Below, one piece after another: positions 46,290 through 57,299 of a stretch of DNA of 64,000 nt. The DNA is taken from assembly GCA_029959085.1 (NCBI GenBank), contig JARWIR010000013.1, positions 11,223,186 to 11,287,185 of the forward strand, in the 5' to 3' direction. The number at the start of each line of letters is the position of its first letter. The first letter of the stretch is position 1. The stretch is from Nemophila menziesii (lineage: Eukaryota > Streptophyta > Magnoliopsida > Boraginales > Hydrophyllaceae). The notes beneath the pieces were generated by a model. It saw only the letters and a program-made list of their open reading frames with translations. It was not told where the DNA came from and made no database searches. The position numbers were made by a program, and so were the translations under genes.

Positions 46290-47759
46290 TTCACAATAGT
46301 GAATATTTTAGCTCACAAGCTAAAATGGTTTTAATGTGTAAATATTTTTTTTGACCGAAGAGAATTTTTTTTTCTATTTTCCTTTAATCCATGTTATTAC
46401 ATTTTTTTTCTTTGGGCTGAGAAATACAAGTAAAAATATCCATGTAACATATTTGCTCAATTTTTTTATTCAAAGCTATTAGTTCTTTTTTCTGTTCACA
46501 TCGGTAAACATTAGACTATTCTTTTTTTTTTCTTTTTTTTTTTTATTTACATAGCTTTTCTTTCTTTTTCACGGTGTGAAAAATATAATATTGCTTTGCT
46601 TTGTTTTTTCACATGAGTGAAAGCTTTCAATCAAGATGATTATTCATATTAAAACAATATATACGTATTGAAAGCAGAAACTACCACTGATATTTCTATT
46701 GATCGAAGAACTGATTCAATTGATCAAAAGATCAAAAGATCTAAGAATCGACTGAATAATTTTTTTTCATTTGAATTGATCAAAGGATCAATAAAATAAT
46801 AGAAAGAAATTGCTTTATTTGATAAACGAATAGATCAAAAGATATTTTTTTTTCTTTTAATCAAATTGGTTAGTAGATCAATAAAGTAATATATTAAAGA
46901 TCTTTTGAGATATTCCATTTGTATCAATAAAATATTATATTATACATTAAGATATAACTTTATTAGTGCATAATATAACTGACCCTTTTTTTCTTTTTCT
47001 TTTTCATTTAGTAGAGGAAGTGAGAACCATACGAATTACAGTAGTGAACAACAATGCTTTTACGTCCAAAAAAAAAACAGATGCTTATATATAAGTTTTT
47101 TCTTTCTTTCAGTTCTACATTGGTGAAATAATCATATTTGATTATTACTTTTGCTATTTTTTTCCTTCCATTTCACAATAGTGATTGGAGCCATTATCGG
47201 AAAGGAATGTGATAGTTTAAATTATTGATTTTGTTCGTTGAACAATTTTGTTTTAATTTTAGAAAAAAAATTAAAATTATTTTTCTTTTATCTTTTTGTT
47301 TCACTTTAGTAAAATAAAACTACTTTTGTAGCTACAGTTACAGTCGAAAATTAAAGGAAATAGATCTTCTATTTCCTTTTCATAGAAAAATGGATTACTT
47401 GTGTAGAGCATCATCTTTTTTTGTTTGCTACACTCATATACGCTGTAAAAAATGGATTGCACTTTGCTATACTGATACACGTAGTTAAAAATGAATTGCT
47501 TGTGCAAGCATACTTCAGTGGATCATGATTGATATATTAAAATATTTGCAATAATTAAAAAAAATATAACTATTGTCATTAACCGAAACATGGATTATTA
47601 TTCATGGCAATGATATATATGTGGTATATAATTATCCTAAGTATAATTGGTCAATTTCTGTTCTCTTCATTTCATAGAGGTAAATGGAGTACTTTACAAT
47701 ATAGAAGTTTTTTAAAAAAATTGTTTGATTTTGTTTTTAATATTTCACAAGCGGTGAAA
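46290..47759. repeat. dispersed TTCAC-N4/5-GTGAA palindromes in the copia interior
   Basis: Palindromic motifs recur in T-rich surroundings: TTCACAATAGTGAA (46290), TTCACATCGGTAAA (46495), TTCACGGTGTGAA (46568), TTCACATGAGTGAAA (46608), TTCTACATTGGTGAAA (47113), TTTCACAATAGTGA (47171), TTTCACTTTAGTAAAA (47299), TTTCACAAGCGGTGAAA (47743). Another, GGTTCACAGCAGTGAAC, lies at 51611 on the other side of the LINE. The preceding context is usually a TTTTTCTTTT tract, so these look like decayed units of one repeat. Confidence 0.65.
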
Positions 47760-47957
47760 TTTATTCAATAACTCATAGCAGAAGTTTGATAAATAGTATA
47801 CTATTTTTATGAACATGAATCGATGGTAAAAAAAATTACTTAGTATTTGGAAGATAGAAACTATCGTGTTAGCAAAATATTTATTAATTTTTTCTTAAGA
47901 TGAAGAAAAATATATTTATCTATGATATAATTTCTTTTTTTTAATCTTTTTGACCAA

Positions 47958-50900
47958 CTTTGATCGGGCTTTTGCCTCTAATGATTGGTTGACCAGGTTC
48001 CCAAGTGCTCAAGTTACAGTTCCACCAGCAATCGGGTCAGACCACTGTCCTCTTCTCTTACATACTGATCGATTTAGATTTCAAGGGAAAAAATGGTTCA
48101 AATTTGAAACAATGTGGGTTGAACATGAACAATGCAAAGAGGTGGTCTCATAGGCCTGGGGTGTTCCGGGCGTTGAGGCGTCTTTACCAGTTTTTTCGAT
48201 AAAAGAGACAGCACAATTAATTCACTGACTGTCTGGAGTAAACGTACTTTCCACAATAACGCTCTAAAAATTAAAAAAATTAACGGAAAAGCTAGTCCAT
48301 CTAGACACGCTACCCATGACAAGACAAATCTTAGAAGAACAAGTATTCGTTAAACAAGAAATCAAAAAGGCATACGAAGCAGAAGAAAAGTACTGGTACG
48401 ATCGAGCACGAAAAAGCTGGCTCAAATATGGGGACAAAAATACGAAATTCTTTTTCCTAGCCACCGTTAGTCGGCGAAATTTGAATCGGATCCTTCGGAT
48501 AAAAAATCAACAAGGAACTTGGGTTGATGAGGTTTCAGATGTTCGAAACGGTTTTCAGCACTACTACACCAACCTATTTAAAGAAAATAATCACGGCCGG
48601 ATGAATGAAGCACTGGAAGGAATCTCGAGGAAATTCACACAAGAGATGAATGAGAAACTTCATAGACAACCGACAATGGAAGAAACAAAGAAAGCGGTAT
48701 TTGACATGTCTCCAAGCAAGGCACCAGGCCCAGATGGTCTTAATGGTAAGTTCTATCAGGAATATTGGCACATCATACAACACGATGTGCTTCTCATGGT
48801 TCAAGATTTTTTTAATAATAACATTTCTCTCGACACTTTAAATGAAACCCTTCTTACCTTGATACCCAAAGGGGATATCCAGGAGCACGTCGGTGACTAC
48901 AGGCCTATATCTTGTGTTAATTTTGGTTATAAGATTATCTCGAAAATACTAGCTAATAGATTACAGAAATTCATGGACGTTATTGTATCTCCGACCCAAG
49001 CTGCCTTCATCAAAGGCCGAGCCATTCAGGACAATATACTCGTAGCACAAGAAGTTTCTTTTTACTTGAAAAAGAAACGAAAGAACGCAAAACCAATGGC
49101 GGCAATCAAACTGGACATGGCCAAGGCATATGATCAGGTACGCTGGGATTTCTTACTGCTAGTTCTCCAGAAACTTGGTTTTCATGAAAAATGGATCTCT
49201 TGGATCTCGAATTGCTTATCTTCAGTTACTTTTCAATTAAATTTTAATGGTGAAAGGTTACAGAATTCAAACCACAACGGGGATAAAGACAAGGTGACCC
49301 CCTATCCCCGTTCCTTTTCTCCTTAATGACCGAATCACTTATCAGCCTAATTGACACGAAGATTAGCCAAAATGATCTCAAAGGTATACAAATAACACGG
49401 AATTGTCCGGTTATTTCTCACTTGTTATTCGCAGACGATTCGCTTTTCTTTCTAACTCTAGATGGCAATGAGGTTGAACATTTTGAAGACTGTATAACAA
49501 AGTATTGCACGGCTTCCGGACAACGAATAAATTACAACAAATCTTCCATTTACTTCAGCAGAGACACTCCAGAAACTATACGTCAACAAGTCACAACTAG
49601 GTTACAGATAAAGGAAAAGGAGAATCTTGGAAAATACCTAGGGATACCATTGTGTCATAAGCAGTCAAAGGTTGAAGCACTACAGTGGATTGTCGAAAGA
49701 CTATTTAGTAAAACAGAAGGCTGGAAAGCACGCCTTTTGTCGGAAGGAGGCAAGGAAGTCCTCATTAAAGCAGTTCTCCAGGCTCTTCCCACATACTCTA
49801 TGTCAATCTTCTCTTTTCCAATTACTTTTTGTAATAAATTAATATCAGCAATTTTGAATTTTTGGTGGAATTCAGGTGAAATATCTCGAATACATTAGCT
49901 AGCATGGGAGAAACTAGCTGTCAGCAAACTTCTTGGCGGTATGGGCTTCAAAGACTTTAGGCGTATGAATACGGCCTTACTTGCAGCACATGCGTGGAGA
50001 ATCTTAAACAACCCTGACACCCTAGCTGCTCGCCTACTTAAAGGTATTTATTTTCCAAAAACTACCTTTCTCGACGTTAAATTAAGACAATCTCGAACAT
50101 GGTCCTGGGCTAGCTTAATAGAAGGGCGAGATATGCTCAAAAAATATGGCCGATTTCAAATAGGTAACGGTAAATCGATTAATATTTGGAACGATAAATG
50201 GTTAGATACGCCATGGAATTTAGAACGTCCACAAGGTTGCCAATTAGAAAAACTCTATGAACTCTGGAATGCAGATCTTTCGACTTGGAATACAGAGTTA
50301 ATTTGCTATCTCTTCCCCGCCCTTATTATTCCAGTAATACTCCGAACAAGGTTTTTCCCGACTGAAGCTCCTGACAAGTTCATATGGCCATATGCCAAGA
50401 ATGGTGATTATGTTACGAAGACAGGATATAAAATTCTTACTGATCATGCTGTTTTCGAGGAACCGCGTCAATCAACAGGTGTACCGGTGGCAGATATCCT
50501 TTGGAAAACCATTTGGGGATCCAATGTACCTACAAAGGTTAGAATATTCTCTTATAAAGTTTGTAATAATGCAATCCCGACAGGTACAATTCTAGAAAAA
50601 AGGAAATGTGAAAGCTAGAGCAACTGTCGATGGTGCAATGCAGAACATGAAACAACAGAACATCTACTGCTCAATTGTGGGGTATCAAAACTCATATGGG
50701 CCGGATCGGCTCTACAGATACATGTGGACAACGTCGAGTTAGACGTGGGCCACTGGTTTTTAAAAATGGTTGAAATATATACAACAGGAGGATGGCAAAA
50801 GGAGGTTGTAATTTCCTACATCTTGCTGATGTTGTGGAATCTTTGGAAAGCAAAAATGAAGAGTCGGCATAATAATTTAGATATCGATCCAGAAATAGTG

Positions 50901-51528
50901 ATTCGTCATACTAACTCTCAAATCCAGGAACACTTTGGTACAAACTGGTTCAATAGAGAACATTCAAATCTCGACAATATCATGACGCCAATCTCCGGGA
51001 ATACGAGTCCCGACTGTACCACAACGCTCACATTTACCTGTGACGCGTCCTTTACACAAGCACATCTCCCCACGGGGATTGGAATTATACAAATAAATAA
51101 AGCTGATGGATCAAGAGTACAACATATGACAACGGCCAACTGTAATACCAGCGTTGAAGGAGAAGCTCTGGCCATCATTAAAGCTTTGGAAATTGGACAA
51201 CAATGGCCACAACGAGAGAAAACCTTTCTCTCGGATAACCTTGACTTGATTTAAGGTATTCAACAAGTGTCGGCAGCTAGATGGGATCTTCGACCTTACA
51301 TCAGACATATTCACAAACTAGCGAGGGAATCGGGCCCCGTTTACTTCAAACACATTCCCCGCAGGTTTAATGTAGGTGCTGATCATCTAGCAAAAGCAGC
51401 CAGGCACAAGGCAACTGACGGATATCTGTCTCTTGAAGTTTTCACTGACAGGTTCTCGAAGCTGGGCATTGGTTAAATTTATGGTCCCGGATCTTTTGTA
51501 ATATAGGTACCCGTCCAAAAAAAAAAAA
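47958..51528 (+). pseudogene. LINE-B, 5'-truncated, nested in copia; nearly intact ORF2
   Basis: A 14-bp duplication, ATCTTTTTGACCAA, flanks it (47944-47957 and 51529-51542), with an A13 tail at the right end. ORF2 starts inside the endonuclease: FDRAFASNDW and GSDHCPLLLH. The linker is SWLKYGDKNTKFFFLATV. RT: SPSKAPGPDGLNGKFYQEYW, DYRPISCVNFGYKIISKILA, IKLDMAKAYDQVRWDF, then after a frameshift near 49275 RQGDPLSPF and HLLFADDSLFF (49428-49439, intact FADD). Thumb, zinc-binding (CRWCNAEHETTEHLLLNCG) and RNase H (FTCDASFTQAHLPTGIGI to IPRRFNVGADHLAKAARHKA) end FSKLGIG with TAA at 51476. From 49326 on a single frame holds with only three internal stops (49896, 50616, 51252). It is the least decayed LINE here. 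Confidence 0.92.
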
Positions 51529-51633
51529 ATCTTTTTGACCAAAAGGTAAAATAGTATTTATTCATTTTCTTTAGACAAAGAATTTTTTTTTATCTTTTTC
51601 TTTTTGTTCCGGTTCACAGCAGTGAACATAAAA

Positions 51634-51746
51634 CTTTTTTTTTTACGAGTAAGAAGTTTATTACATAAAACGTAAACTCCAAAACCGAAATTAACCTATG
51701 CCTAGCTTCGAAAAGTGATTGAATAGGGTGTCTGTGTTCACGTAAT
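51634..51746 (-). pseudogene. LINE-B 3' end scrap, minus strand
   Basis: The minus strand reads TLFNHFSKLGIG followed by TAA, then a short 3' UTR with ATGTAATAAACTTCTTACTCG and an A11 tail (T run at 51634-51644 on the plus strand). It is about 110 bp, one of the shortest LINE insertions in the window. It is copied a second time (without its tail) in the tandem unit that starts at 51996. Confidence 0.75.
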
Positions 51747-52342
51747 TCCTAGAAGTGAATATAATACAAACGTCTTTTGCTTTTTTTCCTTCTTTCATTG
51801 TTTCTTTTGTTCATAGAGATAAAACCATTTCATCAATGATTGCTATCATCGGATCTATTATAATATAGATAAAAGGATAGAAGGATCTCCTTTTTTTTTT
51901 CATTCCAATTGATCGACAAATTGTTTTTTTTTAATTGATACAAAACTCTACAAACAATTTTTTATAAAATATAAAAAGAATACAATTTAACATTTGAGTA
52001 AGAAGTTTATTACATAAAACGTAAACTCCAAAAACGAAATTAACCTATGCCTAGCTTCGAAAAGTGATTGAATAGGGTGTCTGTGTTCACGTAATTCCTG
52101 GAAGTGAATATAATACAAACGTCTTTTGCCTTTTTTTCCTTCTTTTATTGTTTCTTTTGTTCATAGAGATAAAACCATTTCATCAATGATTGCTATCAAC
52201 GGATCTATTATAATATAGATAAAAGGATAGAAGGATCTCTTTTTTTTTTCATTCCAATTGATCGACAAATTGTTTTTTTTTTAATTGATAAAAACTCTAC
52301 AAACAATCTTTTATAAAATATAAAAAGAATACAATTTAACAT
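51647..52342. repeat. tandem duplication, 2 x 349 bp
   Basis: GAGTAAGAAGTTTATTACAT starts at 51647 and again at 51996. The two units differ at only a handful of sites, for example AACCGAAATTAAC against AACGAAATTAAC and CTATCATCGG against CTATCAACGG. Each includes the short LINE-B end plus about 240 bp of copia interior, so the duplication came after the LINE scrap had inserted. Confidence 0.92.
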
Positions 52343-52382
52343 ATTATATGATTTAAAAAAAAAAAATTACCTGAATGTTAAA

Positions 52383-52408
52383 TGGTCGAGGCTATCATGC
52401 TGATAACG
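52383..52408 (-). other. probable primer binding site of the short-LTR copia
   Basis: Directly after the 5' LTR the minus strand reads CGTTATCAGCATGATAGCC. Ale/Retrofit-type copia elements have a TTATCAGCACGA string here, thought to pair with an internal tRNA-Met fragment. Assignment is from position and remembered motif. Confidence 0.6.
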
Positions 52409-52583
52409 TGTTGTGAACGGTAGAAAAAGAATGAAAAACGTTTTGTTTATTATCAGAGAGTATGTAGAAATTACATAGTATAGACTCCTATATATAGAGA
52501 ATATGAAACCTAAACCCTAGTCTTCATGGGCTTGACTACAAGGTAATGGGTTAGACTGACTATACACATATGGGTTTATAACA
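52409..52583 (-). repeat. 5' LTR of the short-LTR copia element
   Basis: The minus strand runs TGTTATAAACCCATATGTGT to CTACCGTTCACAACA. It contains CTAGGGTTTAGG and CTATATATAGG, a likely TATA region. Confidence 0.9.
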
Positions 52584-52588
52584 TGCTC

Positions 52589-52905
52589 GACTTCATTGAA
52601 CAATTATTAGCTGAGCTCTCAATTCTTAAAACTATGACTGAAATTTTTATTATTTGATTAGATTAATCAATGTAGATTATACCTCAAATGCCCAAATATG
52701 TGGGCCTTAATATATAAGCTTATACGGACAGTACAAGTAAATAATAAAATAATTTTGGTTTGAGCCCAAATATTCTATCGCATTGGCCCAACCAATCGTT
52801 ATTTTATAATCTAGCAATATATATATATATATACTTCTCATTTTAATTTTAATTAAATCAAATCAATCAATTACAAATTAACCCTATATATTTTCATAAC
52901 AACAA
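52589..52905. other. AT-rich spacer
   Basis: No gene. A short TA tract lies near 52815-52832. Confidence 0.4.
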
Positions 52906-54995
52906 TATGTTTTTTTTTTGTTGGGTAAACGGTTATATTAATAAAGGGAAAAAACGGTACACTTACGTAGGCTCGAAAGCTTAAGGTAATAAAAAAAAAA
53001 CTATCTCAAACAATTACATTATAATCTCTCACTATCATCCAAAAATGAATGATGAGAGAACAAGGAAAATAAAATAGATAAGTACGTGATTTTACTTCAT
53101 TAATAATCGTTTTCCTAGTCGTTGTTTCACTTCTCATATCAAGATAATTCCTTGCCCTCCAATACACAATGCATAGTGGCTCCAAAAGCAATCCTCCAAG
53201 CCTTTCTCCTCCAATTTTAACAAGTCTTTAGTTTCTTAAGCCATTTCAAGCACTTAAGAGTATTCATCTCTTTATCCACACCCAACCATTTTCTATCTCA
53301 TCCCATATATCTTTCGCGTAAGCACATTCAAAGAAAGGATGCTTATTTGACTCAAAATATTCACCACATAATACACAAAGTGGATCCAACTCCAAATAGG
53401 TCATACAATGTTCCGTTTTAAGTTTTTCCGTTAATGCCATCAAATGACAATAGCATGTTTGGGAGTACGCATGTGTCCCAAATAATATTGGCCCAAGATC
53501 TCACAAAGGATCTAGCCTAAATAAATCATAAGGTTTCTTATATAAAGTATAAAATATTTTGCTAGATACCTCATGAATGATGGGATGATCACTAGCCAAG
53601 GGGGACCACCTATCTAAAATTCCTTCTTTACCCTCATCACCAACCAAATCTCAAATTACCTCTTTAAGTTCCCAAATGTTCTTTAAAAGAGGAGGATCCA
53701 CTTTCTTCGGTTTCCAATCCCAAAAACTTATATTCTAAAAATACTCTCCATGAATAAATTTGATCCAAAGAGAGTCCTTTTTAGCAACAATATTACAAAG
53801 CATTTTCATGAGAAGTGATTTATTCCAAGCCCCCAAATCTTTCAATCCAATACAATTTTCCTCTTTCGAAACACAAATTTTATCCCAACTAACTTGTGGG
53901 GCTTCCTATCCTAATAAAATTTCTGACAAATACTCACAATACGATCACAACCCCTATTGGAACAGGGAAAATAGTAAACAAAAAACAAATCACACCTTGA
54001 AGAACCGATGTAATTAGTTTAAATCTTCGCGCAAAAGAAAGGGAATAAGCTTTCAAGATCTAACGTACCCCTCCAATATATCAAAAAAAAGTTTGTAATC
54101 TCTTGAAAGCAATACGTACGAACCAAGATGTACACCTAAATATCGGAAAGGCATATCTCTCTTATCCAAGTGAATAGTTGCCAAAATACTAGCAAGCTCA
54201 CCATTATTAACTCCCACATAATAAATATTTAACTTAATTAAATTTAAATGAAGTTCCAAACAGTCTCCAAACACTTTCAAGCTATCCATAAGAATTTTAA
54301 CGAACACTTTATTACCTTTCGCAAGAAGCATTAAGTCATCGGCGAATGCAAGATGAGTAATTGTTTTTTTTCACACTTCAATTGATATTTAAAGATATGC
54401 TCCGTATTTTTCTTTTAAGAGTCTAAAGAAGTATTCAAGACAAATAATAAAGAGATAAGGAGATATAGGATCACCTTGCCTTATCCTTTGCCTTTGAAAA
54501 ATCCACGAACTTCTCCTTTAATAGGCACCAAACAATAAGGAGTAGTAACGCAAACCATAATCCAATCCACAACTTTCTTCGAAAATTTCAACCCTTTAAG
54601 TACCTCATGAAGAAAATCCTAAGAAACAGAATCATAAGCTTTACTTGATTTTAATAGTATATCTCGAAGAGCTACTATTATCGTTATATTCCCCTCAACA
54701 ACTCTTGCATAATGTGTATATCTTCGGTCATCGATCTCCCAGACACAACGGCGTTTTGCACTTTATATAGAAGTTGATCAAGAACGGGCTTAATATGATC
54801 AACAATAATCATTATAATAGCCTTACATAGCACATTAGAACACGAGATACGACGATAGTTATCAAAACTAGTCGGATCATCTTCTTTCGGAATTAAAGCA
54901 ATAATCGTATGATTTAATTGTTTTAGAAGAGAACCGGTACTAGAAAATTAACGTACCGCTTTGGATAGCACATCCTACTTCATTGTCTATCCATT
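52906..54995 (-). pseudogene. LINE-E, 5'-truncated ORF2 without RNase H
   Basis: Read from about 54990 on the minus strand: DVLSKAVR, then LNHTIIALIPKEDDPTSF, YRRISCSNVLCKAI, VVSGRSMTEDIHIMQELLRG (RT), a frameshifted Q-G-D-P region, then ITHLAFADDLMLLAKGNKVF with FADD intact (54346-54335). RYLGVHLGSYVLLSRDY and the thumb follow. The zinc-binding segment is at about 53400-53330 (C-V-x-C-x-E... with a HPFFECAYAKDIWDE frame). It ends YWRARNYLDMRSETTTRKTI, INEVKSRTYLF and a stop near 53080, with no RNase H. The A tail is the T10 run at 52910-52919. Stops and frameshifts are numerous. The ending type resembles LINE-C. Confidence 0.82.
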
Positions 54996-55779
54996 AATTG
55001 TTAACAACTATCGTTGTTGAATCGACCTACTTAGTCGTTTCATATTTGATATTTGATATTGCTATCAATCGATCGTTCGACATGATACAATCGTGTTGTA
55101 CTGGGCGGCAGCGGGTTTGCCAGAGTTAACACGGTTATCATAATCTATTCCCACCTGGCGCATGTGACACCGAGTTACTCGGCTAGTGGGTCGTAGGTTC
55201 GGTATACCCGGGATATTACCAGTGGGAATGATAAGGGGTCGAGGTTGTGGAAGGAGTCATAAGGGCAAGATCATAATATCATTTGCAACATGATTATTAC
55301 TTGCTAGTGTATATAGCTTGCTGGATAGTATGAGTTGCCTAGTTTGATATATACACTTATCTGATTCATTTATTTATCGCTTTATGTATGTTTAATTTAT
55401 ATTCAGACCTATTAAAGTTCAATGACAACCTTTTAAATATAATTACTGCCCTTAAGTTAAGTTTACATATGGCCATTATTTATTTTCTCACTGAGGTAGT
55501 GGAAGTCACCCCCTTTTCCCACCCTTTCACGTAGAAGTTGACTCAAAGACTTGGGTAGTAAAATCAGGGTCACCAGATTACATTGAAAAGGAAGAGTAGA
55601 GAATTCTAGTTATTAGTTTTTATTTATTTAATTTTAATAAATGTAATATAATAGATAGTTATTTATTTTAATAAAATGTACTTTTACTTATTTTAATTTA
55701 GGTAGAATAGTCACGTTTTTTGTGGAGTGATAGTTTTATTAATTGACTTACTAAAAAGAACACTTGAAGAAGTTCACTG
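54996..55779. other. unassigned stretch with a GC-richer patch
   Basis: The segment 55100-55260 is clearly richer in G and C than its flanks (GGGCGGCAGCGGGTTTGCC, ACCTGGCGCATGTGACACCG, GGTATACCCGGGATATTACC). It has no ORF. It could be part of an LTR, but I found no matching ends. Confidence 0.4.
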
Positions 55780-55788
55780 TAGTTTTAG

Positions 55789-56064
55789 GAGTTTTTTTTA
55801 ATATTAACATATTTTTAATAAATAATTGACAATTTGACATATAAAGAAAAGTATTTTCAGATTTAGCACAAGGGCGGCATCCCGAACACCGCTCTTAGGC
55901 AAAATTGTATTTTTGTTAAGGGCGGTGGTTGAATGACCGCCCTTACAATTTTGCCTAAGAGCGGTGTTCGGGATGCCGCCCTTGTGCTAAATCTGAATAT
56001 ACTTTCCTTTATATGCCAAATTGCCAATTATTTATAAAAAAAATGCTAACCTTGAAAAAAACTC
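55789..56064. mobile_element. 276-bp near-palindromic Mutator-type MITE
   Basis: It is flanked by the exact 9-bp repeat TAGTTTTAG (55780-55788 and 56065-56073). Ends are GAGTTTTTTTTAATATTAAC and the inverted partner GAGTTTTTTTCAAGGTTAGC. The whole element folds on itself. The inner arms 55858-55909 and 55944-55995 are perfect 52-base inverted copies (starting CAGATTTAGCACAAGGGCGG). Inside them TAAGGGCGGT (55917) pairs with ACCGCCCTTA (55936) around the loop GGTTGAATG. The stem core is GC-rich in an AT-rich setting. No ORF. Confidence 0.9.
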
Positions 56065-56073
56065 TAGTTTTAG

Positions 56074-57299
56074 CTATATGAATGGTTGATTTGATTTGTG
56101 GTCTCCAAATTGATGTAATAAATTCCATCAAAATTTAATAGGCTTAATCCCATCATGTTGAAACCATTGATGTGTTGCAATCTTCTATAAATTTAGAGAT
56201 AGCTTTTAGATGGGAGAGATAACAAGATTACTTAATTTGTCTGTGGCTCATACATTTGGTTCAAAACTGAAAATCCAAGAGCCTTAAACTTCGCTCCATC
56301 TAGTCATATACCTCCAAATACATCAGTCATCTATGTAGGATTCATTCGAACACACATGACTCGTGATCCAGACCCAGTTTGTGAACCCTCTCGTTTTTTT
56401 CAATTTCAAGAACCAAAAAATTCTTTTAATAAGAAAATAACCCCAACAAGCAATTTCTTATCAAAATTTCCACCTAGAATAATTTTTTAAATAACCATGA
56501 CCTAAATTTAATTTCGCGAGTCGCAAGAAAAACCAAGTATGGTAATGAGAACCCTTATCTGTACTCAAGTCTTTAAACCAGACGTCAAAGTAGAGTATAT
56601 TATCACCAAAGATGACTACAACCGAATTAGAGTCTTGGACTAAAATAACAAAGTATTGTACTGATAAACACTCCAAACTCAAGTCCTTCGAGACGTGACA
56701 AATCTTATCTTAGTTTTGAAATAGAGATGAGACAAATTGGAGATGAGTCAAATCTTATCCAAGTCTTAAAATTGGAGATTGGATAAATCTCATCTTAATA
56801 TTAGAATAGAAATAAGAAAAATTTCATCTCAATCTTGGTGTGACAAATCTCATGACAAATACAATTCACAAAAAAAATTTAGTTTCTTATTTTCTATGGA
56901 TTAAGTATCACATTTATGCATCATATCAAAAATAATTATAGATAAAAACTATCATGTTCAGTTATTAAGAATTTATCAACAAACACTTATCTTCTATTAT
57001 TATTGAACTCTCAAAAAATTTGATGAGACGGATCCTACTCAGTAGGGGTACTGGCTAAGAAGGTCAAATATTTTTCGGGTTTTGCAAGAAAATACCATGT
57101 CAATCTTAGAATGGATATATGACAAATACCATCCTAATTTTGGAATGGAAATGAGAAAAATCTCCCGTCCCTTGGACCCTTCGCTTGAAAAGAAAACAAA
57201 TCTTAAAGAAGTGGTTTTTGCCCCGAAAATTAAAAATAATCTAAGAGATTTTTTTTTTGCCCAAGGAAGAAAAGTGTAAAAGTATATTAAAAAGGATCC
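56074..57299. other. non-coding stretch with a degenerate repeat
   Basis: No gene recognised. The main content is the 35-bp repeat annotated at 56696-57165. Confidence 0.4.
56696..57165. repeat. degenerate about 35-bp repeat (ACAAATCTCATCTTAATTTTG-like)
   Basis: Units of 34-36 bases such as CAAATCTTATCTTAGTTTTG, TAAATCTCATCTTAATATTA and CAAATACCATCCTAATTTTG, each followed by GAATRGAAATGAGA-like sequence, occur at 56696-56850 and again at 57090-57165. A gap of AT-rich DNA separates the two groups. Confidence 0.6.

Larger units (their letters stand above)
43908..52583 (-). mobile_element. short-LTR copia retrotransposon, coding region mostly lost
   Basis: Two LTRs of 165 and 175 bp in the same orientation are flanked by an exact 5-bp repeat TGCTC (43903-43907 and 52584-52588). 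Ends are TGTTA...TTCACAACA on the minus strand. The 5' LTR is at high coordinates and is followed by a PBS-like CGTTATCAGCATGA. The 3' LTR is preceded by the purine tract CAAGGGGGAG. Only the last part of pol (RNase H) survives. The rest of about 5 kb of own sequence is AT-rich and non-coding, with dispersed hairpin motifs, a TA microsatellite and a 349-bp tandem duplication. A 3.6-kb LINE-B is nested in it. Small LTRs fit the Ale/Retrofit branch. Confidence 0.88.
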
